From Glaciihabitans sp. (GTDB lineage: Bacteria; Actinomycetota; Actinomycetes; Actinomycetales; Microbacteriaceae), in the NCBI GenBank assembly GCA_025464095.1, contig JAODMF010000015.1, positions 1 through 50,844 of the forward strand: a stretch of 50,844 bases of DNA, read 5' to 3'. Positions within the stretch are counted from its first letter, which is position 1. Every line of letters starts with the position of its first letter. The translations under genes were made by a program, and so were the position numbers. The notes under the pieces are model-generated. The model saw nothing but the letters and a program-made list of their open reading frames with translations, was not told the DNA's origin and searched no databases. Of this stretch, positions 17,470 to 25,572 are shown piece by piece.

Positions 17470-18219
17470 CTAGCTTCCGATCGCGGGTTTCAGCGTGCGC
17501 GGCGCATCCAGCAGGAGGAACCCGACCGCCGATGGCGCTCCGGCAGCGAGAATCGCCGCCAGAACCACCAGCTGGAACCGCCCCGCCTCGAGCGGCGATG
17601 CCCCGGCGAACACGGCACCAACGAAGGCACCGGGCAGCGTAACCAGGCCGCTCGTCTTCGTCTGGTCGATTGTCGGGGTGAGCGCGCGGGCAACCGCCAG
17701 CCGCGCGAGCTCGGCCGTCGACCTCCGCGGCGTCGCTCCCAGGCTCAGCCAGCCCTCGACCTCGTCCCAGCGCAGCGCGACCGACTCCGTCATCCGTTGG
17801 CCGGCGAGCGAGGCGACGGTCATGCAGTTGCCGATGACGATCCCTCCGATTGCGAGCATGTACCGTGGCGCGAAATCGATGGCGCCGGTTGCGAAGACAA
17901 CGACGAGGGCGATGGATGACGACCCGGCGATCGACGCAGCGACCGCCGCCAGCCGCCGCCAGGTGAACCCGACCCGCTGGGCTGCGGTGAACGCCGCCGC
18001 GACCAGCATCACCAGCAGGGCGACGCCAACCCACACCGGACTGGAGATGACGCCCGTCAGCAGCACGCTCACGATCGCGAGCTGCAGCGCGGCCCGCAGG
18101 ATGGCGATCGGCGCCGCGGAAAGCAGCCGCACCCGGAAGAACACCAGCGTCGTAACCGCCACCGTGAGCAGAATCACGACCGCGATGAGCGTCTGCGGCA
18201 GGTTCGCGGGCGGCGTCAT
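17470..18219 (-). CDS. FetB/YbbM-type ABC transporter permease (UPF0014)
   Basis: 249 residues with about seven hydrophobic segments. The family signature is visible in the middle and end: APRYMLAIGGIVIGNCMTVASL, SLGATPRRSTAELARLAVARAL and TSGLVTLPGAFVGAVFAGASP. The E. coli homologue FetB pairs with the ATPase FetA in iron export. No ATPase gene is present next to it, which is unusual because the pair is normally adjacent. ATG 18219 has TACGCT (18231-18226) 6 nt upstream, so the mRNA may be leaderless. Its promoter lies at the edge of the tandem repeats that separate it from the divergent GntR gene. Ion specificity not determined. Confidence 0.85.
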   Translation of the reverse strand: MTPPANLPQTLIAVVILLTVAVTTLVFFRVRLLSAAPIAILRAALQLAIVSVLLTGVISSPVWVGVALLVMLVAAAFTAAQRVGFTWRRLAAVAASIAGSSSIALVVVFATGAIDFAPRYMLAIGGIVIGNCMTVASLAGQRMTESVALRWDEVEGWLSLGATPRRSTAELARLAVARALTPTIDQTKTSGLVTLPGAFVGAVFAGASPLEAGRFQLVVLAAILAAGAPSAVGFLLLDAPRTLKPAIGS

Positions 18220-18226
18220 GATTCGA

Positions 18227-18690
18227 GCGTAGCCACCGCTGCCCGATCATCTGTCGTGAGCGACGGCGTTCCGCGCGCTGCCCCGCCGCCCGAGCATCTG
18301 TCGCGAAAGACGGCGTTCCGCGCGCAACCACGGCGTGGCGCGAGTTTTCAGCCGAGTGTCGCTGCAATTGCCGTCATTCGCGACATCCAGCTCCGCGCGT
18401 AGCCACCGCTGCCCCGCTGCCCGCTGCCCCGCTGCGATCATCTGTCGTGAGCGACATCCGTCGCGAAAGACGGCATCCCGCGCGCAACCACGGCGCGGCG
18501 CGAGGTTTCGGCCGAGTGTCGCTGCAATCGCCGTCATTCGCGACATCCGACTCCGCGCGTAGCCACCGCTGCCCGAGCATCTGTCGTGAGCGACATCTGT
18601 CGCGAAAGACGGCATTCCGCGCGCAACCCCGGCGCGGCGCGACGTTTCAGCCGAGTGTCGCTGCAATCGCCGTCATTCGCGACATCCGAG
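18227..18690. repeat. three tandem 130-170 bp hairpin repeats in a divergent promoter region
   Basis: The block starting GCGTAGCCACCGCTGCCC recurs near 18228, 18398 and 18558. Each copy then has ATCTGTCGTGAGCGAC, a left arm (T/C)GTCGCGAAAGACGGC (18299-18314, 18459-18474, 18598-18613), GCGCGCAACC, GCCGAGTGTCGCTGCAA and a right arm GCCGTCATTCGCGACA (18370-18385, 18530-18545, 18669-18684). The arms pair with one mismatch, so each copy can fold as a large stem-loop. Copies are about 90 percent alike by eye. The array fills the 494-bp gap between fetB and the ytrA-like gene and does not encode a credible protein. Confidence 0.9.
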
Positions 18691-18713
18691 TTTTGTATTG
18701 CTACGTTTGGTGG

Positions 18714-19070
18714 ATGAAAGTCAAGATCGACCCGTCGTCATCCGTCGCACCCTACGAGCAGCTCCGCGCGCAGCTGGTCGCGCAGGTTTCCGCCGGCGCC
18801 CTCACCGCCGGCACCCGTCTTCCGACAGTGAGAAAGCTCGCGGACGACCTCGGCCTAGCTCCCAACACAGTCGCCCGTGCCTACCGCGAACTCGAGCGCG
18901 ACGGCTTTATCGAGACGCATGGCCGCAACGGGACACTCGTGAGCGCGCAGGCGGATGTCGCGGAACAGCAGGCGCAACTGGCCGCCCACGCGTACCTCGC
19001 CCGCACCCGCGAACTCGGACTGTCCGACGACGCGGCCGTCGGCATCCTGAAGGCCGCCCGGGCGACGTAG
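18714..19070 (+). CDS. GntR family regulator, YtrA subfamily
   Basis: 118 residues: a winged-helix domain (PYEQLRAQLVAQV, LPTVRKLADDLGLAPNTVARAYRELERDGFIETHGRNGT) and a short C-terminal helix for dimerisation, the size expected for YtrA-type regulators, which usually control ABC transporter genes. The start is ATG 18714: TACGTT lies at 18702-18707, exactly 6 nt upstream, so the mRNA is probably leaderless. The longer upstream frame runs through the hairpin repeats and is rejected. It diverges from the FetB-like permease gene, a plausible target. A 24-bp tandem repeat begins inside its stop codon region. Confidence 0.9.
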   Translation: MKVKIDPSSSVAPYEQLRAQLVAQVSAGALTAGTRLPTVRKLADDLGLAPNTVARAYRELERDGFIETHGRNGTLVSAQADVAEQQAQLAAHAYLARTRELGLSDDAAVGILKAARAT

Positions 19071-19158
19071 GCGACTGGAACAGCGGCTGAGTAGGCGACC
19101 GGAACAGCGGGCCGAGTAGGCGACCGAAACTGCGGCTGAGTAGGCGCTAAAACAGCGA
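19067..19158. repeat. 24-bp short tandem repeat, about 3.5 copies
   Basis: Units GTAGGCGACYGGAACAGCGG plus CTGA or its variants start at 19067, 19091, 19116 and 19140 (spacing 24, 25, 24). The first overlaps the TAG stop of the GntR gene and the last runs into the rnhA stop. The array is the whole intergenic space of the convergent pair. Confidence 0.85.
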
Positions 19159-19716
19159 CTAGAACAGCGACGCGGCCGACGACGCGGGGCCGGGCCGCTC
19201 GGACTCCGGCGCCCACTGGATACCCGGCGCCTCGACAACGGGATCCCCAGCCCTCGCCCACCCCGGGCCACTCGGGACGACCGCGGATCCGCGCTGGAAT
19301 GCCTCGGCGGCGGCCCGGGCGCGCGCATCCGCGGCCTCGTTCAGCTCGTGGCCGATGTGGCCCTTGACCCACTCGAAGCGGAAGCGGCGACCGACGATCG
19401 CCTCGTCGATCTCCTTCAACAGCTCCACGTTCAGCACCGGCTTGCCGTCGGCCTTGCGCCAGCCTTTGCGCTTCCAGCCGGGCATCCACTTGCTGACGCA
19501 GTTGATGACGTACTGGCTGTCGCACAGGATCAGCAGGTCTTCGTCGAGGTGCTCGGTGGCGCGCAGCAGCTGCAGCACGGCCATGAGCTCGCCCTGGTTG
19601 TTCGTCGCGTGCGCCCAGCCGCCGGCGGCCCAGGACGTGTCGTCGACGTACCACGCCCATCCGGCCGGCCCCGGATTGCCGAGTGCGGAACCGTCAGCGG
19701 CGGCACGAATTGTCAT
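19159..19716 (-). CDS. rnhA: ribonuclease HI
   Basis: 185 residues. The four acidic catalytic residues of RNase HI are visible: Asp8 (AADGSALGNPGP), Glu43 (NNQGELMA), Asp66 (CDSQYV) and Asp130 (GHELNEAAD), with His120 in VKGHIGH. It cleaves RNA in RNA-DNA hybrids. The core ends at about residue 140. The remaining 45 residues are Pro/Gly/Ser-rich and not recognised, and their 3' end runs up to the tandem repeats, so the tail may be an accreted extension. ATG 19716 follows GGGGG; a CAGACT box is 6 nt upstream. Confidence 0.92.
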   Translation of the reverse strand: MTIRAAADGSALGNPGPAGWAWYVDDTSWAAGGWAHATNNQGELMAVLQLLRATEHLDEDLLILCDSQYVINCVSKWMPGWKRKGWRKADGKPVLNVELLKEIDEAIVGRRFRFEWVKGHIGHELNEAADARARAAAEAFQRGSAVVPSGPGWARAGDPVVEAPGIQWAPESERPGPASSAASLF

Positions 19717-19735
19717 GCCCCCAGTCTGCCTTAGA

Positions 19736-19799
19736 ACCCGAGTTGCCCACTTTGGTCGCTATTCCCCGCCGAATAGCGACCAAAGTGGGCAACTCGGGT
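19736..19799. repeat. 29-bp inverted repeat, terminator-like
   Basis: Arms 19737-19764 and 19771-19798 are exactly complementary (28 bp), extended by one A-T pair, with loop CCCGCC. The outer nine bases CCCGAGTTG are the same as in the palindrome at 660-721. It lies between the putA stop and the rnhA start, both on the minus strand, and would terminate putA transcription. Confidence 0.88.
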
Positions 19800-19819
19800 A
19801 AAAGAGAAAGGAGAGGGGG

Positions 19820-22800
19820 TCAGATGGGGAGGGCGGCCATCGCGGGGTCGGGGTTGCCGAAGCGGTGCGCGGTAAGGCTGACCGCCTGCTCGTGCAGGAA
19901 CGGCAGCAGTTCGATCCGCCCCGCGGTCGTCACGGCGCCCGAGTAGATGGCGACATCGGGGTTTCCCTCGAGAACCCGTGACAGCACGACCGGGTCGCCG
20001 CCGACGAGGCGGATGCGATCGGTCACCAGTTCCCCGCCCTTCATGCGGGCCAGAAAACGGGTGTCCGACTCCACGCTCACGCCGAGCACGTGCACCGGTG
20101 ACAGGGGTTCGCGAAACAGGTCGACGAGCGCGGCGGGGACCGGCACCGCGGTGCTGATGTCGAGTGCTGCGCCCGCTCGAGCACCGGCCGCAATCAGTCG
20201 AACCAGGTAGCCCAGCGACTCGCCCTCCGACAACCGAATGGTCACCGGCACCGGCCGGTAGCGGAAAACGTTGCGCTCCACGCCAAGGGCGCTGATGTCG
20301 CGAGCGACGCCGAATTCGTCATTCCATGCCTTCTCGTCGTTCAGCGCGGCCACGCGAACGCGATCGAAGGCGGCGAAATCGATGCCCTGCTGGGCGCGCT
20401 TGATGACCCTCAGGGCGGCATCCGCAATGCCTTCGAGCCGGAGATCCTGGGCAGGCTCGGTCTCCACCGGCGTCCAACTGCCGAGGCTGAGTACGTAGTT
20501 GGGCCCGCCGGCCTTGGTGTTCGCGCCGACGGAGGAGCGCTTCCAGCCGCCAAACGGCTGGCGGCGCACGATTGCCCCGGTGATGCCGCGGTTGACGTAG
20601 GCATTTCCGGCCTGCACCCGGTCGAGCCAGCGTGCGACCTCGCCGGGGTCGAGGGAGTGCAGTCCCGCGGTCAGGCCGTAGTCGCTCGCGTTCTGCAGGC
20701 CGATGGCCTCGTCCAGTGTCGCTGCCGTCATGACGCCGAGCACGGGGCCGAAGTACTCGGTGAGATGGAACGGGCTGCCCGCGGCGACGCCGGTACGGAT
20801 GCCCGGACTCCACAGCCTCAGCGACGAGTCGAGCTGGCGCGGCTTCACGAGCCACGCCTCCCCGGGCTCGAGCTGGGTGAGCGCATGCAGGAGTTTTCCG
20901 TGCGCCGGTTCGATGATCGGACCCATGGTCGTCGTCGGATCCTGCGGCAGCCCCACCTTCAGCGTCCTCGCCGAGTCGACCAGCTGTCGGCGGAACCGCT
21001 CGGAGGTTCCGACCGATCCGACCAGGATCACCAGCGACGCGGCGGAGCACTTCTGCCCGGCGTGGCCGAACGCGCTCTTGATGACGTCGGCGACGGCGAG
21101 GTCGAGGTCGGCGCTGGGCGTGACGATGATCGCGTTCTTGCCGCTGGTCTCCGCCAGCAGCGGCAGCTCGGGCCGCCAGCTGCGGAACAATTTCGCCGTC
21201 TCCCAGGCACCGGTGAGGATGACGCGGTCGACAGAGGCGTGCGCCACGAGTTGTTGACCCAGCTCGCCCTCGTGCACGTCGACGAGCCTGAGCACCTCGC
21301 GCGGCACCCCGGCCTCCCACAGCGCCTCCACCAGCACCGCGGCAGTGCGCCGCGCCTGATGGGCGGGCTTGATGATCACGCCGGCACCTGCGGCGAGCGC
21401 CGCCAGAATCGAGCCCGCCGGGATGGCGACGGGAAAGTTCCATGGGGGAGTGACCACGATGAGCTTCGGGGGCACCCAGATCGCGCCGACGACGGTGTCG
21501 ACATCCAGCGCACGTTCCGCGTAGTAGCGGGCGAAGTCGACGGCTTCGCTCACTTCGACGTCACCTTCGGCAATCGTCTTGCCGGTCTCGCTGGCCATCA
21601 CCTCGATGAGTCGGCCGCGGAACACCGAGAGCACGTCGGCCGCGTCGTTCAGTACCCGGGAGCGTTCCAGCGCGGGCAGCGCGCCCCATCCGGTTCCGGC
21701 CGCGACGGTCGAGGCGATGATGCCCTCGAGCACAGGGGCCTCGGTCACGCGCGCGGCGGCAATCGTCTCATCGCCGAGGGTCGAGTCCGCGCTGCGCTCG
21801 AGCAGCCGGCGTCCCCAGCTGCGGTTACCGGCGATCGACGGGTCGGTGTCCGGTTCGTTCGCGAACGCGGTCGGCAGCACGGTGGCGGGCGCATCGGAGG
21901 TCACCAGCGCTGCCAGCGACGAGCTTCGGTCCTGAACGCGGTGGGATGTCGGTACCCCGGAATCGAGGGCCGCCAGCGACGCGAGAAAACGGCCCGCCTC
22001 CCGCCCGAAGATCTTCTCGCTGGTGGGCAACTCGAATACGCCGCTCATGAAGTTTTCTGTGCTGGCGTTCTCCTCGAGTCGACGAACGAGGTAGCTGATC
22101 GCGGTATCGAACTCACGCGGGTGCACGACCGGCGTGTACAGCAGCAGCCCGCCGACCTCGCGTTTGACCGCGTCCGCCTGGGCCGTGGCCATCCCCTGCA
22201 GCATCTCGAACTCGACGCGGGTCTGCACGCGGCGCTGCTTGGCCAGCAGCCAGGCGAACGCGACGTCGAAGAGATTGTGGCCCGCGACACCGATGCGCAC
22301 GGCATCCGTGTTCTCCGGGGTGAGGGCGTAGGCGAGCACGCGCTTGTAGTTGGTGTCGGTCTCCACCTTCGACTCGTAGGTCGCAAGCGGCCAGCCGTGC
22401 AGTGTCGCATCCACGTGCTCCATCGCCAGGTTGGCTCCCTTGACGACACGCACCTTGATGCCGGCGCCGCCGCCGAGTACGCGCGCCTTCGCCCAGTCGG
22501 TGAGCGTCTGCAACGCGGAGAGCGCATCCGGCAGGTAGGCCTGCAGCACGATGCCCGCCTCAAGGTTCTTCAGCTCCGGCTGGTCGAGCAGCCGACGAAA
22601 AACGGTCATCGTGAGGTCGAGGTCGCGAAACTCCTCCATGTCGAGGTTGATGAATTTGGTCGTCGGCGATCTCGCGGCCAGCAGGTACAGCGGTGTCAGC
22701 CGCTGGACCACGCGCTCGACCGTCTCGTCGAACGCCCAGAGCGAGAGCTGCGCCGCAACCGACGACACCTTGATCGAGACGTAGTCCACATCCGATCGGG

Positions 22801-23317
22801 CGAGCAGTTCGCCCGTTCCCTGGAGGCGACGATCTGCCTCCGCATCGCCGAGCACGGCTTCCCCGAGCAGGTTGAGGTTGAGACGGATGCCTCGACCGCG
22901 CAGCCGCGCGAGCGTCTTGTCGAGCTGCGCGGGAGTCGCGTCAATGACGAGGTGGCCGACCATCCTGCGGAGTACCCAGCGGGCGATCGGCACGATGGGG
23001 TTGGGCAGCAGCGGTGCGAAGCCGCCGCCCAGCAGGATCGCAAAGCGCAGGTACCAGGGAAGGAACGTCGGGATGCTGCGGCTCAGGCGCTCGAAGTTAC
23101 GGCCGGCCACCCGGAGGTCTTCCGGCCGAACAACCTTGTCGACGAAACCGAGGGTGAACTCCAGACCGAGCGGATCCTTCAGGAGGCCCGCCAGGCGCAT
23201 GGCGCTCCTGTCGGACTTCACACTGGCCGACTCTGAAAGCCATCGCCGCACGGTCGCGATGGTCTCGTCGGCCAGGTCGCTCGGGCGAGCGTCGACGCCG
23301 GGCTCGGTCGCACTCAT
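19820..23317 (-). CDS. putA: bifunctional proline dehydrogenase / pyrroline-5-carboxylate dehydrogenase
   Basis: 1165 residues, the usual size of PutA without a DNA-binding domain. The proline dehydrogenase barrel covers about 110-420 (LNLNLLGEAVLGDAEAD, YVSIKVSSV, KVRVVKGANLAME). The aldehyde dehydrogenase domain covers about 510-1000 with TPPWNFPVAIPAG, the catalytic Glu in LLAETSGKN (about 724) and the catalytic Cys in HAGQKCSAA (about 757). A C-terminal ALDH-like fold follows. It oxidises proline to glutamate with channelling of pyrroline-5-carboxylate. ATG 23317 has TAGTCT (23329-23324) 6 nt upstream, indicating a leaderless mRNA. Divergent from a MarR gene, which may regulate it. Confidence 0.95.
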   Translation of the reverse strand: MSATEPGVDARPSDLADETIATVRRWLSESASVKSDRSAMRLAGLLKDPLGLEFTLGFVDKVVRPEDLRVAGRNFERLSRSIPTFLPWYLRFAILLGGGFAPLLPNPIVPIARWVLRRMVGHLVIDATPAQLDKTLARLRGRGIRLNLNLLGEAVLGDAEADRRLQGTGELLARSDVDYVSIKVSSVAAQLSLWAFDETVERVVQRLTPLYLLAARSPTTKFINLDMEEFRDLDLTMTVFRRLLDQPELKNLEAGIVLQAYLPDALSALQTLTDWAKARVLGGGAGIKVRVVKGANLAMEHVDATLHGWPLATYESKVETDTNYKRVLAYALTPENTDAVRIGVAGHNLFDVAFAWLLAKQRRVQTRVEFEMLQGMATAQADAVKREVGGLLLYTPVVHPREFDTAISYLVRRLEENASTENFMSGVFELPTSEKIFGREAGRFLASLAALDSGVPTSHRVQDRSSSLAALVTSDAPATVLPTAFANEPDTDPSIAGNRSWGRRLLERSADSTLGDETIAAARVTEAPVLEGIIASTVAAGTGWGALPALERSRVLNDAADVLSVFRGRLIEVMASETGKTIAEGDVEVSEAVDFARYYAERALDVDTVVGAIWVPPKLIVVTPPWNFPVAIPAGSILAALAAGAGVIIKPAHQARRTAAVLVEALWEAGVPREVLRLVDVHEGELGQQLVAHASVDRVILTGAWETAKLFRSWRPELPLLAETSGKNAIIVTPSADLDLAVADVIKSAFGHAGQKCSAASLVILVGSVGTSERFRRQLVDSARTLKVGLPQDPTTTMGPIIEPAHGKLLHALTQLEPGEAWLVKPRQLDSSLRLWSPGIRTGVAAGSPFHLTEYFGPVLGVMTAATLDEAIGLQNASDYGLTAGLHSLDPGEVARWLDRVQAGNAYVNRGITGAIVRRQPFGGWKRSSVGANTKAGGPNYVLSLGSWTPVETEPAQDLRLEGIADAALRVIKRAQQGIDFAAFDRVRVAALNDEKAWNDEFGVARDISALGVERNVFRYRPVPVTIRLSEGESLGYLVRLIAAGARAGAALDISTAVPVPAALVDLFREPLSPVHVLGVSVESDTRFLARMKGGELVTDRIRLVGGDPVVLSRVLEGNPDVAIYSGAVTTAGRIELLPFLHEQAVSLTAHRFGNPDPAMAALPI

Positions 23318-23457
23318 GTATTGAGACTACTTTGAGCTCCTCCGCAGGTTTCAGCCGATTGGCGCAGGAGTCTTGCGTTGTAGGTGTCGAAGTCGGGCTC
23401 CACAGCGAAACGACGTTCCTCCGGCACGCGACGGGGGCCGCTCTGTACCATTGGTTC

Positions 23458-23985
23458 ATGCCGGCCGACACCGAAATCAGCAGCGAGGAGTGGGCCGCCT
23501 GGCGCTCGTTCATCGACATGCGTCGGCGCCTCGGCCAGACTCTCGAGCGCGAGCTGCAGCAGGCGGGCGACATCTCCGGTCCCGAGTACGAGATCCTCAT
23601 GGCGGTCTTCGCGGAGCCGAATCGCCGGATTCGTGCGAAGAACCTGGCGGAGCACCTCGGATGGGAGAAAAGCCGCGTTTCGCACCAGGTCACGCGCATG
23701 GAGAAGCGCGGCCTCGTGGAACGCACCGAGTGCGACACCGATCTGCGCGGCAGCTGGGTCGGCCTGACCGCGGATGGCAAGCGCGCAGTCCTTGGCACGA
23801 TGCGGGAGCACTCCGCCAGCATCCGCAGGTACTTCCTGGATGTGCTGACCGCGGAAGAGCTGCGGGTGTTCGCTGACGCATCCGGCCGCATCCTCTCGGC
23901 GATCAGCGACGATTGCCCGGCAATCGACGATGACGCGGTCGCGAACGCCACCACCCCACCAGTTGCCCACACCGTCGATGCCTGA
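23458..23985 (+). CDS. MarR family transcriptional regulator
   Basis: 175 residues with the MarR winged helix: ISGPEYEILMAVFAEP, RIRAKNLAEHLGWEKSRVSHQ, VTRMEKRGLVERTECDTDLRGSWV and a dimerisation helix. ATG 23458 is supported by TACCAT at 23446-23451, 6 nt upstream, so the mRNA is probably leaderless. An in-frame extension back to 23332 is rejected. It diverges from putA with 140 bp between starts and overlaps the following flavoprotein gene by 8 bp. It therefore may regulate either or both; the effector is unknown. Confidence 0.9.
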   Translation: MPADTEISSEEWAAWRSFIDMRRRLGQTLERELQQAGDISGPEYEILMAVFAEPNRRIRAKNLAEHLGWEKSRVSHQVTRMEKRGLVERTECDTDLRGSWVGLTADGKRAVLGTMREHSASIRRYFLDVLTAEELRVFADASGRILSAISDDCPAIDDDAVANATTPPVAHTVDA

Positions 23986-25531
23986 GCGGCCAGCATCCGA
24001 CCGGTTCGACGTCGTCATCGTCGGCGGCGGCCACAACGGGCTCACCGCAGCCGCCTACCTCGCCCAGGCCGGCAAGCGCGTTGTCGTGCTCGAGCGTCTC
24101 GACCACGTCGGCGGCGCGGCCGTGTCCGCCCAGACGTTCCCCGGCGTGGATGCCAGGCTCTCCCGCTACTCGTACCTCGTTTCGCTGCTGCCCTCGCGCA
24201 TCATCCGCGAGCTTGGCCTCGACATCGAGCTGAAGCGGCGCCGCTACTCGTCGTACACGCCGACCCCGGGCGCCGACACCGGCCTGCTGATCGACCGCGG
24301 TGCCCCGGATGCGACAGCTCGCGCCCTCGGCCGCGATGCGACGGCGTGGAACGAGTTCTACGACGGAACCAGCGAGCTCGCCCGGGCGATCTTCCCGACC
24401 GTGACGGAGCCGCTGCTCACCCGTTCGGAGGCCCGCTCCACGCTCGGCAATGATCGGTTGTGGAACTCACTCATCGAGCAGCCGATCGGCGACACCATCG
24501 CCGGCGCCTTCGAGAGCGACCTGACTCGCGGCGTCGTTCTCACCGACGCCCTCATCGGCACCTTCGCGCCGAACATCGATGAGACCCTCGCCGCCAATCG
24601 CTGCTTCCTGTACCACGTGATCGGCAACGAGACCGGGGACTGGGACGTGCCCGTCGGCGGGATGGGCGCCGTCTCCGGCGCGCTGCTGGATGCCGCACGC
24701 GCGGCGGGCGCACACATCGTGACGGGCGCGGAGGTCACATCGATCACGCCCGATGGTGAAGTCACCTATGTCGTCGATGGCGAGTCGCGGGTGGCCGGCG
24801 CGCGCTGGGTGCTCGCGAATGTGGCGCCATACGTGCTCGAGAATCTCGTTCGCGGGACCACACCACCGCGCCCGGAGGGTGCCCAGGTCAAGGTCAACCT
24901 GCTGCTGGCCCGCCTTCCCCGGCTGCGCGACCCTTCCGTCGACCCGGTCGCGGCATTCGGCGGAACGTTCCACATCAATGAGACGTGGTCGCAGCTCGAC
25001 ACCGCGTATCGCGCAGCGGCCGGCGGCGCGATACCGAACCCGCTGCCCTGCGAGATCTACTGCCACTCCCTCACCGACCCCAGCATCCTGTCGCCCGAAC
25101 TTCGGCAGAGCGGCGCCCAGACGCTGACGGTGTTCGGGTTGCACGTGCCGGACCGGCTGGTCGATGAAAGCACGAACGATTCGCTCCGCGCCCAGTTGCA
25201 GGCTGCGGTTCTCCACTCGCTTGACTCGGTGCTGGCCGAGCCGGTGGAGCCCCTGTTGCTCGCCGACGAGACGGGCGCGCCCACCATAGAGACGAAGACG
25301 ACGCTCGACCTCGAACACGCGCTCGCGATGCCCGGCGGCAACATCTTTCACGGACCCCTCTCCTGGCCGTTTCTCGAGGATGACGCGCCGCTGGGCACCG
25401 CCGCCGAGCGCTGGGGCGTCGCGACCGCGCATCCGCGCATCCTGCTCTGCGGCGCTGGCGCCGTTCGCGGTGGCGCGGTCAGCGGCATCGGCGGGCACAA
25501 CGCCGCAATGGCGGTTCTCGAGTCGGATTGA
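23978..25531 (+). CDS. phytoene desaturase-like FAD oxidoreductase (PYROXD2-like)
   Basis: 517 residues from ATG 23978, which overlaps the marR stop. The FAD-binding GxGxxG is in VVIVGGGHNGLTAAAYLAQ, followed by VVLERLDHVGGAAVS. The middle (WDVPVGGMGAVSGALLDAARAAG) and C-terminal FAD segment (RILLCGAGAVRGGAVSGIGGHNAA) match phytoene dehydrogenase-related oxidoreductases of the PYROXD2 type. These are not carotenoid enzymes and their substrates are mostly unknown. No carotenoid genes are nearby, so a carotenoid role is not supported. Translationally coupled to the MarR regulator. Confidence 0.87.
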   Translation: MPERPASDRFDVVIVGGGHNGLTAAAYLAQAGKRVVVLERLDHVGGAAVSAQTFPGVDARLSRYSYLVSLLPSRIIRELGLDIELKRRRYSSYTPTPGADTGLLIDRGAPDATARALGRDATAWNEFYDGTSELARAIFPTVTEPLLTRSEARSTLGNDRLWNSLIEQPIGDTIAGAFESDLTRGVVLTDALIGTFAPNIDETLAANRCFLYHVIGNETGDWDVPVGGMGAVSGALLDAARAAGAHIVTGAEVTSITPDGEVTYVVDGESRVAGARWVLANVAPYVLENLVRGTTPPRPEGAQVKVNLLLARLPRLRDPSVDPVAAFGGTFHINETWSQLDTAYRAAAGGAIPNPLPCEIYCHSLTDPSILSPELRQSGAQTLTVFGLHVPDRLVDESTNDSLRAQLQAAVLHSLDSVLAEPVEPLLLADETGAPTIETKTTLDLEHALAMPGGNIFHGPLSWPFLEDDAPLGTAAERWGVATAHPRILLCGAGAVRGGAVSGIGGHNAAMAVLESD

Positions 25532-25572
25532 CACTCTCGACGGCGGTCGGTGGGCAGCACTAGCTTTGTCGC

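Noticed and set aside
18227..18690. Possible CRISPR array or small peptide genes in the tandem repeats
   Set aside because: Units are 130-170 bp and lack unique spacers of constant length, and the repeated MQRHSAE-type frames simply restate the DNA repeat. No cas genes are present.
20657..23236. 859-codon open frame opposite putA
   Set aside because: Shadow of putA; no motif or ribosome site.
23978..25531. Carotenoid phytoene desaturase
   Set aside because: No crtB, crtE or other carotenoid gene is nearby, and the sequence fits the PYROXD2-like branch.
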